Positions 54,013-64,000 of a stretch of 64,000 bases of DNA are shown here, piece after piece. Every line of letters starts with the position of its first letter. Positions within the stretch are counted from its first letter, which is position 1. The stretch is from Gentiana macrophylla (Eukaryota; Streptophyta; Magnoliopsida; Gentianales; Gentianaceae), in assembly GCA_026214975.1 (NCBI GenBank), contig CM047808.1:62274583-62338582 (forward strand). Reading direction: 5' to 3'. Made by a program: the position numbers and the translations under genes. The notes beneath the pieces are model-generated. The model worked only from the letters and a program-made list of their open reading frames with translations, had not been told where the DNA came from and searched no databases.

Positions 54013-55938
54013 ATGCTAGATGACATAGATGAGCTTGTTTTGGAACTATCTCAGCAAGTGGCACTAGACCCTGAGGTAGCAGAGACCTTGCTTCTGAAGG
54101 AAGAAGAAAGTTATGAGGAAACCTGGCCTGGGTGTAGCGAAGGTCAAGTGCGTGAAATAGAGCCTATATCTTCTGTGGATTTAGGAGGAACCATTCATAG
54201 ACCTTCATGGCATAAGTTCTTTGACCTACAATTGACTGGTAAGCTGTTAAGATCATCATTAGAGGAGCCACCAAGGAACTTAACATTGAAACCTTTGCCA
54301 TCTCACCTGAAGTACGTGTACTTAACATTGAAACCTTTGCCATCTCACCTGAAGTACGTGTACTTACAAGATGATACTCATCCCCTTATAATTTCATTAT
54401 TGTTATCACCTTTAGAGGAAGAGAAACTTTTAAGAGTACTGAGAGAGCATAATGGAGTGTTTGGGTAGACAATTGCAGATATAAGAGGAATAAGCCCATC
54501 GGTGTGCATGCATAAGATCTCTGTAGATCCTGAGAAGAAAGCGGTAGCACAACCTCAAAGAAGGTTGATGCCACAACTGAAAGATGTTGTTAAGAAAGAT
54601 ATTATAAAGATGTTGGAGATGGGTATCATTTTCCCAATTGCAGACAGTGAGTGGGTAAGCCCGATTCATGTGGTGCCCAAGAAAGGAGGATTCATTGTCC
54701 AACCTAATGAGTTTGATGAGTTGATCCCCGTGAGACTAATTACTGGACATCGAGTTTGCATTGACTTCAGGAAACTGAATGACGCAACTCGTAAAGATCA
54801 TTCTCCCCTACCATGCATTGATCAGATGTTAGAAAGATTAAGCGGTCATGCGTTTTATTTTTTTAGATGGATATTCTGGTTACTATCAAATCCATAATGC
54901 CCCTGAGGACCGAGAGAAGACCACTTTCACATGTCCCAATGGGACTTTTGCATACAATTGCATGCCTTTTGGACTCTGTAATGCACCGGCAACATTCCAA
55001 AGGTGCATGATGTCATTATTTGCGGACATGGTGGAGGATTTTCTAGAGATTTTCATGGATGATTTTTCTGTATTTGGAGATAGCTTTGATAAATGCTTGG
55101 ACAATTTGAGTAGAGTGCTGAGGAGATGTAAATAGACCAACCTTGTACTTAATTGGGAGAAATGCCATTTCATGGTTACAGAACGAATAGTGTTGGGTCA
55201 TAAGATTTCGAGGAAAGGAATGGAGGTTGATAAGGCAAAAATAGAGGTAATAGAGAAGTTACCCCCTCCAATGAACTTAAAGACGTTGCGAGCCTTTCTT
55301 GGCCATGCAGGATTGTACAAGAGGTTTATTAAGGACTTCTTTAAAGTTTCTAGACCTTTGACGGAATTACTTGCAAAAGATGTATCTTTTGTATTTGAGG
55401 GGAGTGTAAGAAAGCATTCAACACACTGAAGAAAATGCTTATAACCACCCCATTTCTGGTAGCCCTAGATTGGAACAAACCTTTTGAGCTTATGTGTGAT
55501 GCAAGTGACACGGCAGTTGGAGCAGCCCTGGGACCAATGGAGGATAAAATATTTAAGCATATCAATTAAGCTAGTCGTACCCTTAACAGTGCCCAAAGGA
55601 ATTATGTGACTACAGAAAAGGAACTCTTAGCTGTCATCTTTGCATTTGACAAGTTTTGACCTTATCTAATAGGATCGAAAATCACTATATACACTGACCA
55701 TGCAGATCTGAAATACCTTCTAACCAAGCAAGACTCCAAGCCAAGATTGTTAAGATGGATTCTACTCTTACAAGAGTTTGATGTGGAAATCAAAGATAAA
55801 AAGGGATCTGAGAACCAGGTGGCTGCTCACCTGTCAAGATTAACTTTGCTGGAAGAAGAGCATCCGATTGAGATCAGGGAGAGCTTTCCCGATGAACAAC
55901 TTTTTGCCATCTCAGTGGTAGCTCGAGTTGAATCTTAG
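54013..55938 (+). pseudogene. Athila-type reverse transcriptase and RNase H, disrupted
   Basis: After a linker (54013-54468) the RT reads HKISVDPEKKAVAQPQRRLM, EWVSPIHVVPKKGG, RVCIDFRKLNDATRKDHSPL, FLDGYSGYYQIHNAPEDREK, FGLCNAPATFQRCMMSLF and the catalytic FMDDFSVFG near 55060. The thumb is LRAFLGHAGLYKRFIKDF. RNase H fragments include [40 protein letters not shown] and [13 protein letters not shown]. Breaks are a stop near 54466, shifts near 54860 and 55415, and stops near 55133 and 55568. A 42-bp in-frame duplication is present in the linker. Confidence 0.9.
54279..54362 (+). repeat. 42-bp tandem duplication in Athila linker
   Basis: Two exact adjacent copies of a unit beginning TTAACATTGAAACCTTTGCC and ending GAAGTACGTGTAC. 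It adds 14 codons (LTLKPLPSHLKYVY) without shifting the frame. Confidence 0.95.
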
Positions 55939-57252
55939 ACCCGACAAAATACATCAAGAGTGGGCAAGGTATACCCTTGGTTTGATGACATTGTCAATTA
56001 TCTAGCAGGAAGGTATCAACCACCGGAATTCACGAATGTGAATAAGAAGAAGTTTTTCACGTATCTAAAGCATTATCATTGGGACGATCCCTACCTATAC
56101 AAATTGTGTCCTGATGCCATTCTTAGGAGATGCATCCATGATGATGAGATTCCAAGTATTTTGCACCTATGTCATTCTAGAGAAGCTGGAGGTCACTATG
56201 GGCCAGACAAGATAGCTGTAAAGATACAGCCGTGTGAATTCTATTGGCCAACAATTCAGAAATCTGCTTACGAGTTTATAAGAGCCTGTCATTCCTGTCA
56301 AATGACCGGTAATATTTATAAGCGGAATGAAATGCCACTGCTGAGTATCTTAAAAGTGGAGTTATTCGATGTATGGGGAATTGATTTTGTTGGGCCTTTC
56401 ACATCGTCGAATCAAATCGTTACATCCTGGTAGTAGTTGATTAGGTTTCCAAATGGGTGGAGGCAGTGTCCTCACCTACTAATGATGCCAGGGTTGTCCT
56501 GAGGTTTCTTAAGAAAATCATTTTGACGAGGTTTGGAGTGCCCAAAGCCATAATTAGTGACGGAGGGAGTCATTTCTATAATAGGTTGTTTGAAAAGTTA
56601 ATGATGAGATATGGGGTTAGACATAAGATTGCAGCAGCGTATCACCCTTAGATGAGTGGACAAGCAGAAGTAACGAACAGAGAGATTAAGAGGATCTTAG
56701 AAAAGATGAGTTTACAATCACACAAGGAAGGATTGGTCATTGAAATTAGATGACGGTCTTTGGGCGTACATAACCACTTATATGACCATGAATTGAGATG
56801 TCACCATATATGATAGTGTTTGGAAAATCATGTCATTTGCCGCTAGACTCGAGCACAGAGCGCTATGGGCTACGAGATTTCTAAAAATGGATGATAATTT
56901 AGCCGGTGAAAAGAGAATGCTAGAGTTGAATAGATTGGAGGAGTTTAGACTTCAAGCGTATGAGAATGCAAATATTTACAAGGAGAGAATGAAGCGTCTG
57001 CACGATAAGAAAATTCTGAACCGCACATTTCAAGTTGGAGATAAGGTGCTGGAATATAATTCGCGTCTTCATCTTTTTCTTGGGAAGTTGAAGTGTAGAT
57101 GGTATGGACCACATGTAGTCATGAAAGTTTTCAATTCAGGTGCATGTGAAGTTAAGAATGAATACTTTGTGCAGACTTTCATAGTAAACGGCCACAGGCT
57201 GAAGCATTACCTAGAAAACAATAATAACCTGAGTTGGAAGTCTTTACATTGA
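55939..57252 (+). pseudogene. Athila-type integrase, disrupted
   Basis: PWFDDIVNYLAGRYQPPEFT opens the region. The zinc-binding HHCC reads HLCHSREAGGHYGPDK and RACHSCQM, followed by VWGIDFVGPF (first catalytic Asp). After a stop near 56430, VPKAIISDGGSHFYNRLFEK holds the second Asp, followed by a stop within the HPQ-S-GQAE block near 56650. The C-terminal part includes LEHRALWATRFLKMD, LDKIL-type coiled sequence and VGDKVLEYNSRLHLFLGKLK, a GPF-like chromosome-binding end, then a stop at 57250. The integrase would insert the cDNA. This copy is dead. Confidence 0.88.
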
Positions 57253-58625
57253 TGGATCCAAAGTATGAATAAAAGAGCCCTATTTGTACAGTCGAGCGGG
57301 CGACTATAAACTCAGAACTATTTCTAAACCCTTATTTATTGGTTTTGTTTATTTGAGTTATTTTGAGTCAATAAAGTAGCATGACAATCACAAGGTTTTT
57401 TTCATCACATACGTCCTCGGTCATCTGACTAGAGATATATGTGGTTTTTTCCTTCGTGATTCTCATGTGGTATCCTCGTAAAAGTTTTCATGTCTTGCTT
57501 AGGCCAATAAAGAATAAAGTGGCTTAAAATGTTTTTGCGCATACCTCCGGTATGCAAAATTACCGCCACCTTATTTTCTTATTGCCCTTCGCATGTTACT
57601 CAAAGTTTTTGGAAGTATTTTGGAAGTAGGTAACAACTTGGAAGAGGAATGACCTATGAGCTAATGATTCTGCTCCGGGATTCACTTTGACTCAGCTGAT
57701 CAATTCCAGAGCTAAGTACATTTTCTTTTCTTCATTAGTCATTGTGGACAATGTCTATAATAAGTGGGGGGGTAGGCGTCTTAGCTGGGTAGTCTGAAAA
57801 AAGGGGAATAATTTTGAAAATTCAACACTATTTTCAACTTGATTATTGCACGTTTTTGAGTAAGGAATCGGTAGAAAAGGAACCCAAGTTCAATTTGAAG
57901 TGAACTATAGCATATTCAATTTAGTATAGAAGAATGAGCATATATTTATTAATTATTATTCTGTCATTTCAATCAATATTTGAGCATATAATCTGAGTGA
58001 GAAGTGTTAAAGATTAGATGATGAGTTGTTTTAACCGGGAAACATTATTTGTCTGTCGATATACTTTAACAAATTGTTGTAACACAAGGGAAGCAACTTG
58101 AAAGCCACAAGAGGTAACCGGGAAAAAACGGGCTTGTGAGAGAAAGAGAAAAAAGTGAGGAAATCTGCCAAAATAAAAGAAGAAAAAAAAAAAAAAAATA
58201 TATGCAATAAAGGCAGTGAGGGAAGCAAACTCATGTAAAAAGGGCACGACCCTCGCATAAAAAGAAACAAACGAGGACTTAAGAGCGATGCTCAGTCCCC
58301 GAGTCCGCCTGACCCAATTAAGGTACTATGTTGTGTAACCAAGTCTGAAGGCAAGATGAGCAAGTGTATGCACAGGTAAGTAAAGATTGTGGGGTTAATA
58401 CAACTTGATTCTCCTCACTGAACGCACTATCACGATTGATTCATCACACGACACATTGATGCATGATAAGTAGTGATTAATGGGAAGCTTATGGATTGTG
58501 GCGTGGCCTATGTTGTGCCGGAAATCTTTGTTGAATATGTGGTAGTTGATGGAGATTGATCTTGGAGGTACAATCCGCCTTGATACTCTGCTCGAGGGCG
58601 AGCAGAAGAGCTAGTGGGGTGTAGT
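57253..58625 (+). other. 3' non-coding region of the Athila-like element
   Basis: 1.37 kb with no env-like frame. It holds GACAATGTCTATAATAAGTG followed by a run of G near 57766, a poly(A) run at about 58184-58199, and a purine-rich tract (GGGCGAGCAGAAGAGCTAG) before the 3' LTR. Many Athila elements carry an env-like ORF here; it is missing. Confidence 0.65.
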
Positions 58626-60076
58626 TGATGATGGTTAAAATAGTCTATCCTAAGGAATCAACATTCTATCCATTATGAGCTAAAAATAGTTGTTTCGACC
58701 TATAAATATGAACCATATGTGTTGAATATCATATGTCGGGTTCGTGAGTCGAGAAATATGTACTTAACGTTTATTTTCCTTATTTTGATATTATTTCGTG
58801 CATTACTTGATTATTTTCAAGAAACGAAATATTGGGCTGAGCATAATGGACAAATTTGGAGTGGACTGAACGAAAGTAATGGGCCTAGGATATTCCATAA
58901 CATTCCAAACAATGTCGGCCAAGAAAAAAGACAAAATTGCCCTTGGTTTAACGAGGTGTGCCGCCGGTTTACCCAGATTCCACATCTTTCCAATGCTCGT
59001 TTTCTTGGACGAGGGGTAGAACCAGGTGTTTCTAAGTCGGTTTATGTAGCTATAAATAAGAGGCTTCGCCTCAGAACACAAGTGTATAATTTTCAAGACA
59101 AGTATTATGCAATAAAAGCTCTTTGTTCTTTATTTTTATTATTTTATGAGTTCTAGTCGGTGAGACGACGGAGTCGCCGCCTAGGGAGAGATCCGAGGGA
59201 GATCTACGCTCGTCTTTGAGGGTATGATTTTCTATCTTTTCCGAGATGTAGATCTATCATTAAACTATTCCACTAGTATGTTTTAATTGCTCATTTAGTT
59301 TAATTATGTAGTAGTATGTTTATTTTACCCCATGTGTTAAAGATCAAATTCGTTGGTGAAGAAGTAATGAAATAGTCGTTGCATTCTTCTGATCTGCGAC
59401 GATCTATATCGCTAGATCTGAATAGCTAGTAAATTACTAATTCATGATAATCGGCGCCAGCTACGTTGATCGATAGATTTAATTTACATGTTAGTAGCCT
59501 GATCAACTATTTGCATGTCTTCGCAAAACTAGCATGAAATACGAATAGTGAAGTGTTAGTTTGGACATTATCTTGATGGACCCTAGGAACGTGCTGATCA
59601 GTGTCGACAGCTGTCTAGGTAGGTTTGCAGTATGAGTTAGCACTCAATATCGACAGCTAGTTCTTTTTGCGTATGAGCTATTACGGACCAATTAAGGAGG
59701 GTAGCTTGCGTATTGATTGTCTACTACCATTGTCGGAGTTGATAGGGTTAGGAGTTGTACCCGTAGCTGAACAATGAATTAAAATTTGCCAATGGGGAGG
59801 ACTGTTGCATGTGTGGGGGGAATAACTAATTACTCATAATTGAACTAATACATTAGAAACTCTTGTTGCTCCGTTGAACTTGCATAATCTAGCTAGTTGA
59901 TTTTTACCAAATTTACTATTGTCTATATGATAGTTGGTCGTAGACCATTAATTGTTACAAGCTCAATCTTGATAATTTGACATTCATACGAGTCTTTGTG
60001 GGATTGACCTTGACTCGCCTATACTCTACTATGATTGACCTAGTCCTATTCCTAGTAAGTGCTTTGCACACGATCA
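58626..60076 (+). repeat. 3' LTR of the Athila-like element
   Basis: 1,451 bp, colinear with 48856-50301 but with many single-base differences (for example GTGTAGGCGGGTTTGCGG against GTCTAGGTAGGTTTGCAG), indicating an old insertion. Confidence 0.9.
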
Positions 60077-60081
60077 GCAAC

Positions 60082-60767
60082 TGCTACTATCAACCAAACC
60101 AGCAACCTAATTGTCTGTACATGTGCTAGCTGCATTAAGCCTTAGCTCTTGATTATAGAGAGATGCTCTAACATCCTTCCAATGATATTGTGTTTCTTTC
60201 AACAATAAAAGACTGTAAAAAATTCTTATATGATGCTAGCAGTAATACCAACAAAATTAGAGTTGCATCCCCATCTTCGATCTTAATACCAATACTCATT
60301 AAATCAAGCAATATTGGGTTCAGCTTGTCCAGATGATCTCTGAGAGTCACTCATTCATGAATCTTTAAACTAAATAGACGTTGCTTCATCAGCAACTTGT
60401 TGGTCAACGACTTTGTCATATACAGACTCTCAAACTTCAGCCATAGCCCTGCTGTTGAATCCTCTTCAGCAACTTCAGTGATAACACCATCAGAAAAGCA
60501 CAAAAAAATCATTGAATGTGATTTCTCCTCCAGATTGGCCATCTCAGCGTTTCCATCATCCACCGTCTTTCTTCAACAGAGCACGCATCTTGATTTGCCA
60601 CATATTGAAATTGTTCCTTCCTATGAATTTATCAATTTCTACATCTAATCAACGCATCTTGATCTCGTTGGAAAGCTAGCATTAATCCCAGAACCTAGCG
60701 TCAATTATGACCTTGGTGCCAATCTACCTAACTAGAACATATTTCATATTCCATGATGATAACCTTG
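60082..60767 (-). pseudogene. Copia gag remnant (UBN2 type) of the gag-only element
   Basis: Minus strand. After the primer site the reading IDKFIGRNNFNMWQIKMRAL leads into LWLKFESLYMTKSLTNKLLM, RLFSLKIHE then stop, and LRDHLDKLNPILLDLMSIGI followed by a degraded LLLVLLLASYKNFLQSF. This is the conserved capsid core of UBN2-type Copia gag. There is a stop at 60351-60353 and a frame change near 60560. The sequence is cut at 60081 by the Athila insertion; the far side (48850 downward) does not resume a gag frame. Confidence 0.8.
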
Positions 60768-60778
60768 CTCGGATACCA
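60768..60778 (-). promoter_or_regulatory. Primer binding site of the gag-only Copia
   Basis: Minus-strand TGGTATCCGAG, one base from the initiator tRNA-Met complement, directly inside the 5' LTR. Confidence 0.75.
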
Positions 60779-60781
60779 GTT

Positions 60782-61252
60782 TATTATAACAGGACCGTCA
60801 GGGATAAAAAATGGATTGCAATAATCAAGAATAAACAAGAAAGCATAAATCACACCCGAAACAATAACACGAGATTTAACGTGGTTTCCGAAAATGTGCC
60901 GACTAGTCCAAGGGCAGAAACAAGGAGAATATATTATCACTGGAGATTTTACAGACTCTGCAATTGCTTCCGCAATTGCTTATGCTACTACTGTTAGCTG
61001 CAAATGTTCAAGGTTAAAACATATGCGTGTTTATAGTCATAAAACCCTAGACCAAGCCGCCATAAAGACATACTAGCAGATTGACTAAAATACCCAAGAT
61101 GTGAACTTAGCTCAGCTGACTCCACCAGACGTAACCTACTGACATTTGCCTTGCTGACATTTCCCAGCTGACCTTGCCCTGCTGACTACTGCTCAGATGA
61201 CATTGCTCAACTGACCTTGGCTTGCTGAGAGATCAAGTCACCTTGTCTAACA
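60782..61252 (-). repeat. 5' LTR of the gag-only Copia
   Basis: 471 bp, matches 47524-47978. Its inner terminal TG has mutated to TA on the plus strand. Confidence 0.88.
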
Positions 61253-61500
61253 CACGTTTTGCTCAAGGGCGTGTAGTGGTGAAGTGCCATGCCAAAGTGA
61301 TCGGGCTTATGATTCGCTCGAGGGTGAGTTTCAATATGATGCCATGCCGAATTGAATGGACATACATAAGATTCACTCGAGGGCAAGTTCTGAATATCTT
61401 GTCGTTCCGAAGCAAATAGACTTATTGAAGATTCGCTTGAGGGTGAACTCCAATATGATATCGTGCCGAAATGAATAGACTTACACTTGTCAACCTCGAT
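61253..61500 (+). repeat. Tandem repeat, right part
   Basis: About three to four degenerate units of roughly 60 bp: GATTCGCTCGAGGGTGAGTT, then CAATATGATGCCATGCCGAA and TGAATGGACATAC. It continues the repeat at 47430-47523. Confidence 0.8.
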
Positions 61501-62132
61501 AAATAGGCGGGATGGTCGGAGTAGTGCAATGAAGCGACCTATCCACGTTAGCCTTGTTTAGATTCCAATTCTCAGAGTTGTGGAGAGAGCATGTTGATAG
61601 TCATCTGTGCTTGGGCGAGCTGAAGAGCGTCGCTTTCATATCATGTCCAACGTAAATTTCAGAGCTTGGTGAAGCCGTTGTAATCCATCAGGCCACGGTC
61701 TCTGATTGGGCTACATAATCTGATAACAACTGCCATTATGATTCTCGATTTTGAAAGAATGCGTCATTATTGATTTTGACTTTTGAAATGGCGTATTTTA
61801 CAATTCCAGCCTAGACATAAGGGCGAAGACTCCCATGTTCGAATACTTTTGTGAATTCGAGTTCTCCTAGGCGTAGACTATCTAGAAACTGTTTGATGTT
61901 TTCCGGTGAGATGGGAGATTATCCGGTTGAGTTGTGAAGCAGTTTCAAAGCTTTGAACCAGTTTTTTCATAGTGAATAAGGTAAACTGATGTAATCCAAA
62001 CAAAAAAGTTGAAGAACCAGCCCATAAAATGCACTATCTATGTTATTGGGCTTGAAGAGCATGAATATGGGTTTGGATAAATTAATTAGTAGTCTTTTAT
62101 TTGATTTTTGTATCAATAAGGCCAGCTATTTG
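61501..62132. other. Unassigned sequence
   Basis: No gene seen. The phrase GGTCTCTGATTGGGCTACA and several TTGAAGAGC/TGAAGAGC words are present, but no recognisable element boundary. Confidence 0.3.
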
Positions 62133-62688
62133 TTTGGGGCGGCACTTTGATCATTTGAATTATTTTATGCAATTTTTTTGTAGTAAAAGGCCAAAATCCC
62201 ATTAGGGGAGGTGCCTATATGATAGTATAGTGGGTTAAGTGTTTATTATCAGCAAATAAAAGCAATGTGGACTTATTATAGTCACGTCAGGCCCAATAGA
62301 ATGTAATTTGGTGAAAATTACTAATTAATTTGTCCCACATTGCTTAGTATTTTATTTGTCTTCTATTTTGTATCCTATTTAAAGGCATTTTACATGTAAT
62401 TTTAATACAACAACAATGAATCGGATTATATTTTGAGTAAAACTCTTTTATCAAAGTCGATTTAGACTTTACAAAGCACTTTCGAGTGAATGTTATCTTC
62501 GTCGTAGAGAACAAACCTTCAAAAACGAATCGGCGTCTTGAGCAAACGTTAAGTATTCTTGGCCTACATCTTAGATTGGATTTTATAGGATTTGGTTTCC
62601 TTAGCTCGTAATTGATCCCTTAGGAGGTTCCTAGGAACGGAGGTTCTTGGGCACATTCCGATCGTGTTTCCAACTCGGAATCACATCA
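62133..62688 (+). repeat. Probable 5' LTR of a truncated LTR retrotransposon
   Basis: TTTGTCCCACATTGC, a TATA-like CCTATTTAAAGGC near 62375 and an LTR-like end GGAATCACATCA at 62688 are followed by GTTGGTAGCAGAGC, which resembles the initiator tRNA-Met primer site. The left boundary (a TGTTTGGGGCGG at 62133) is a guess. Confidence 0.5.
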
Positions 62689-62984
62689 GTTGGTAGCAGA
62701 GCACAACGACTAAGGTACCAAATATCCTGTTGTTTCTTTTCTTGTTATTTCAAATTAAAAAAATATTATCTATTTTAATAATTGCCTATTTTTCTTCCCC
62801 CAACCTATAACATCGCCGTCCATCTTCAAATCTTCATCCTACCCGGAAATTTCCTTCATACCTTCAACCCTTTTCCAAGAACCCTAATTTCTTCACCCTA
62901 CTTTTCCAAACCTGTTTTTGTATCAGTCCGTTTAATACCCAAAACACCTAAAAAATGATCTGAAATTTTTACCACATCTAAATC
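62689..62984 (+). other. Leader of the truncated LTR retrotransposon
   Basis: Primer-site relic, then C/T-rich sequence with no open frame, cut at 62985 by another LTR. Confidence 0.4.
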
Positions 62985-64000
62985 TGTAATGCCCCGCTCC
63001 CAGATACCGAGCCCTTATCCGGAAGAGAAACGTTCGGCGCGTATAGCATTAAATAAATCTAACATTATACGCAACCCTCTACGTCATCATATCAAATAAA
63101 AGCAAACGGAAGCTAAAAGGACTCGGGTAAAACATAAATGCTACTAAGAATAGAAATTAACCATACTAATGATGGATAGTTAAATTACAACGACGATAAA
63201 CCCAAAAACTTACATAATACGAGGTCTTAAAGGTACAAACCAATCTTACAAAGATCTTAGAAGTAAAAGTACAACAAAGTCTAAGAAAAAGGAATACCAC
63301 TAATCTAGTACAACATTTACAAGGAAATAAACTAAAAACTTCGTCAAGGCATCAATGTCCTCAAGTGTCGTTATCAACTCTTGGTCAACTTGCTCGTCTT
63401 CTCACCCCACAATGCATACAAAATAAAATGTAAAGGAGGTAAGTACAAAGTACGTAGTAAAAGTGAGAAGCTAATGAATAACTAATTTCTACAACAAAAA
63501 GATTCTTTTTATTATTATTATATTATCTTTATGAGACCGACTCAATCTAGGGTTCACTCAATGTCCATCAACATGTCATGGCTATACGTTTCTATCTTAA
63601 CTTATCTTGGTTACGTCAACATTCAAGGACACTACGCATGGCGTTCATCAGCATGAAGATATACTTGCTAACTAACGGTGATTAGCACCTGATAGCTCCG
63701 GGGTCTGTATGCGTATACATTCGATGAATTTCCTCCACTACCCTTCAGCCTTTTGAGCCAGTAGCGTTGTTCACCTTTTATTAACGTATCACATCGCCGA
63801 TATGAAATAGTGGCTAGCCGAGAATATGTGACGTTTTATCTTTTTCTATCACGTATGTAATTTTATTGTTTATTAACTAGCTACCTAAGTATTTTCAAGT
63901 AAGCTCCCTCACACCTACCACTCTTTTACTTAGACCACTAGACACGGACAAGGCCTAGCAAATACACAGATATTGATGAATACTAATTCTTCCGGCGGTC
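62985..64000. repeat. LTR of a Gypsy element, running off the window
   Basis: TGTAATGCCCCGCTCCCAG is a typical start for chromovirus (Tekay/Del-type) LTRs. About 1 kb of non-coding sequence follows to the window edge. No internal domain is reached, so orientation and family are not proven. Confidence 0.5.

Larger units (their letters stand above)
48856..60076 (+). mobile_element. Athila-like Ty3/Gypsy element, 11.2 kb
   Basis: LTRs of about 1.45 kb (48856-50301 and 58626-60076) start TGATGA(C/T)GGTTAAAATAG and end CGATCA/TGATCA. A perfect 5-bp target duplication GCAAC flanks the element (48851-48855 and 60077-60081). The primer binding site TGGTGCCGTTTCCGG at 50310 is close to TGGCGCCGTTGCCGG, the Athila-type site. 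Domain order is gag, protease, RT, RNase H, integrase. There is no env-like frame after the integrase. All genes carry stops or shifts. It is inserted in the gag-only Copia. Confidence 0.93.
47524..61252 (-). mobile_element. Gag-only Ty1/Copia element split by an Athila-like element
   Basis: LTRs 47524-47978 and 60782-61252 (minus strand; plus-strand ends TGTTATAACAGGACCG and TTGTCTAACA) are flanked by CACTT (47519-47523) and CACGT (61253-61257), a target duplication with one change. With the 11.2-kb Gypsy insertion removed, the element is about 2.5 kb. It holds a gag relic beside the 5' LTR and then only non-coding sequence. No protease, integrase or RT is present, so it was probably non-autonomous before the Gypsy insertion. 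Confidence 0.88.

Noticed and set aside
58184..58199. Poly(A) run as evidence of a retroposed gene
   Set aside because: No target duplication or gene-like sequence is adjacent; it lies inside the Athila 3' non-coding region.
58014..58270. Phe-rich minus-strand frames near the Athila 3' region
   Set aside because: They translate the complement of a poly(A) run and A-rich sequence; no support for an env-like protein.

Overview
The window is a piece of a large, repeat-dense plant nuclear genome, most likely a eudicot. The evidence is: plant Ty1/Copia (Sirevirus and Tork/TAR-like), Ty3/Gypsy Athila and Tat-like elements, a plant L1-type LINE with a DUF4283 ORF1, a TRIM family, Stowaway- and hAT-like MITEs, a CACTA element, and one host gene of the plant cytochrome P450 CYP71 clan. 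An asterid, perhaps Lamiales, is a guess from the CYP71D-like protein. No bacterial, organellar or CRISPR features are present.

The only host gene I can support is that P450, on the minus strand. Exon 1 (43255-44139) carries the membrane anchor, proline hinge and C-helix. Exon 2 (9878-10510) carries the I-helix, ExxR, PxRF and heme-Cys motifs. The donor (GTAAGT) and acceptor (TTTTTGACAG) join in phase 0 to give a 505-residue full-length protein with no stop. The single intron is therefore 32,744 bp (10511-43254) and is packed with nested transposons.

Layout. 1-7262: a decayed minus-strand Sirevirus-like Copia that lost protease and integrase but keeps a long extra reading frame after RNase H. 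8605-9420: a plus-strand Copia fragment. 9878-44139: the P450. Inside its intron are a poly(A) retroposon with 15-bp TSDs holding an intact TRIM with 5-bp TSDs; a Tat-like Gypsy element (12525-19530) with gag-protease on one strand, a Transposase_28-like frame on the other and a 54-bp tandem array; a Stowaway-like MITE; a LINE with 11-bp TSDs and a MITE inside ORF1; more TRIM pieces; a Copia (28150-29425 plus 36269-36439) split by a nearly complete second Copia (29426-36263); a third Copia (36440-41733) carrying a CACTA element with two tRNA-like segments; and a 442-bp MITE.

Upstream of the P450 are a TATA box, a MITE, Gypsy debris, then a gag-only minus-strand Copia (47524-61252) split by an 11.2-kb Athila-like Gypsy (48856-60076, perfect 5-bp TSD). 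The window ends in LTR sequences (62133-62688 and 62985 to the edge).

No gene set works together as a pathway. The biology here is layered transposon insertion around and inside one P450 whose coding sequence still looks functional. Nearly all transposon genes have stops or frameshifts.
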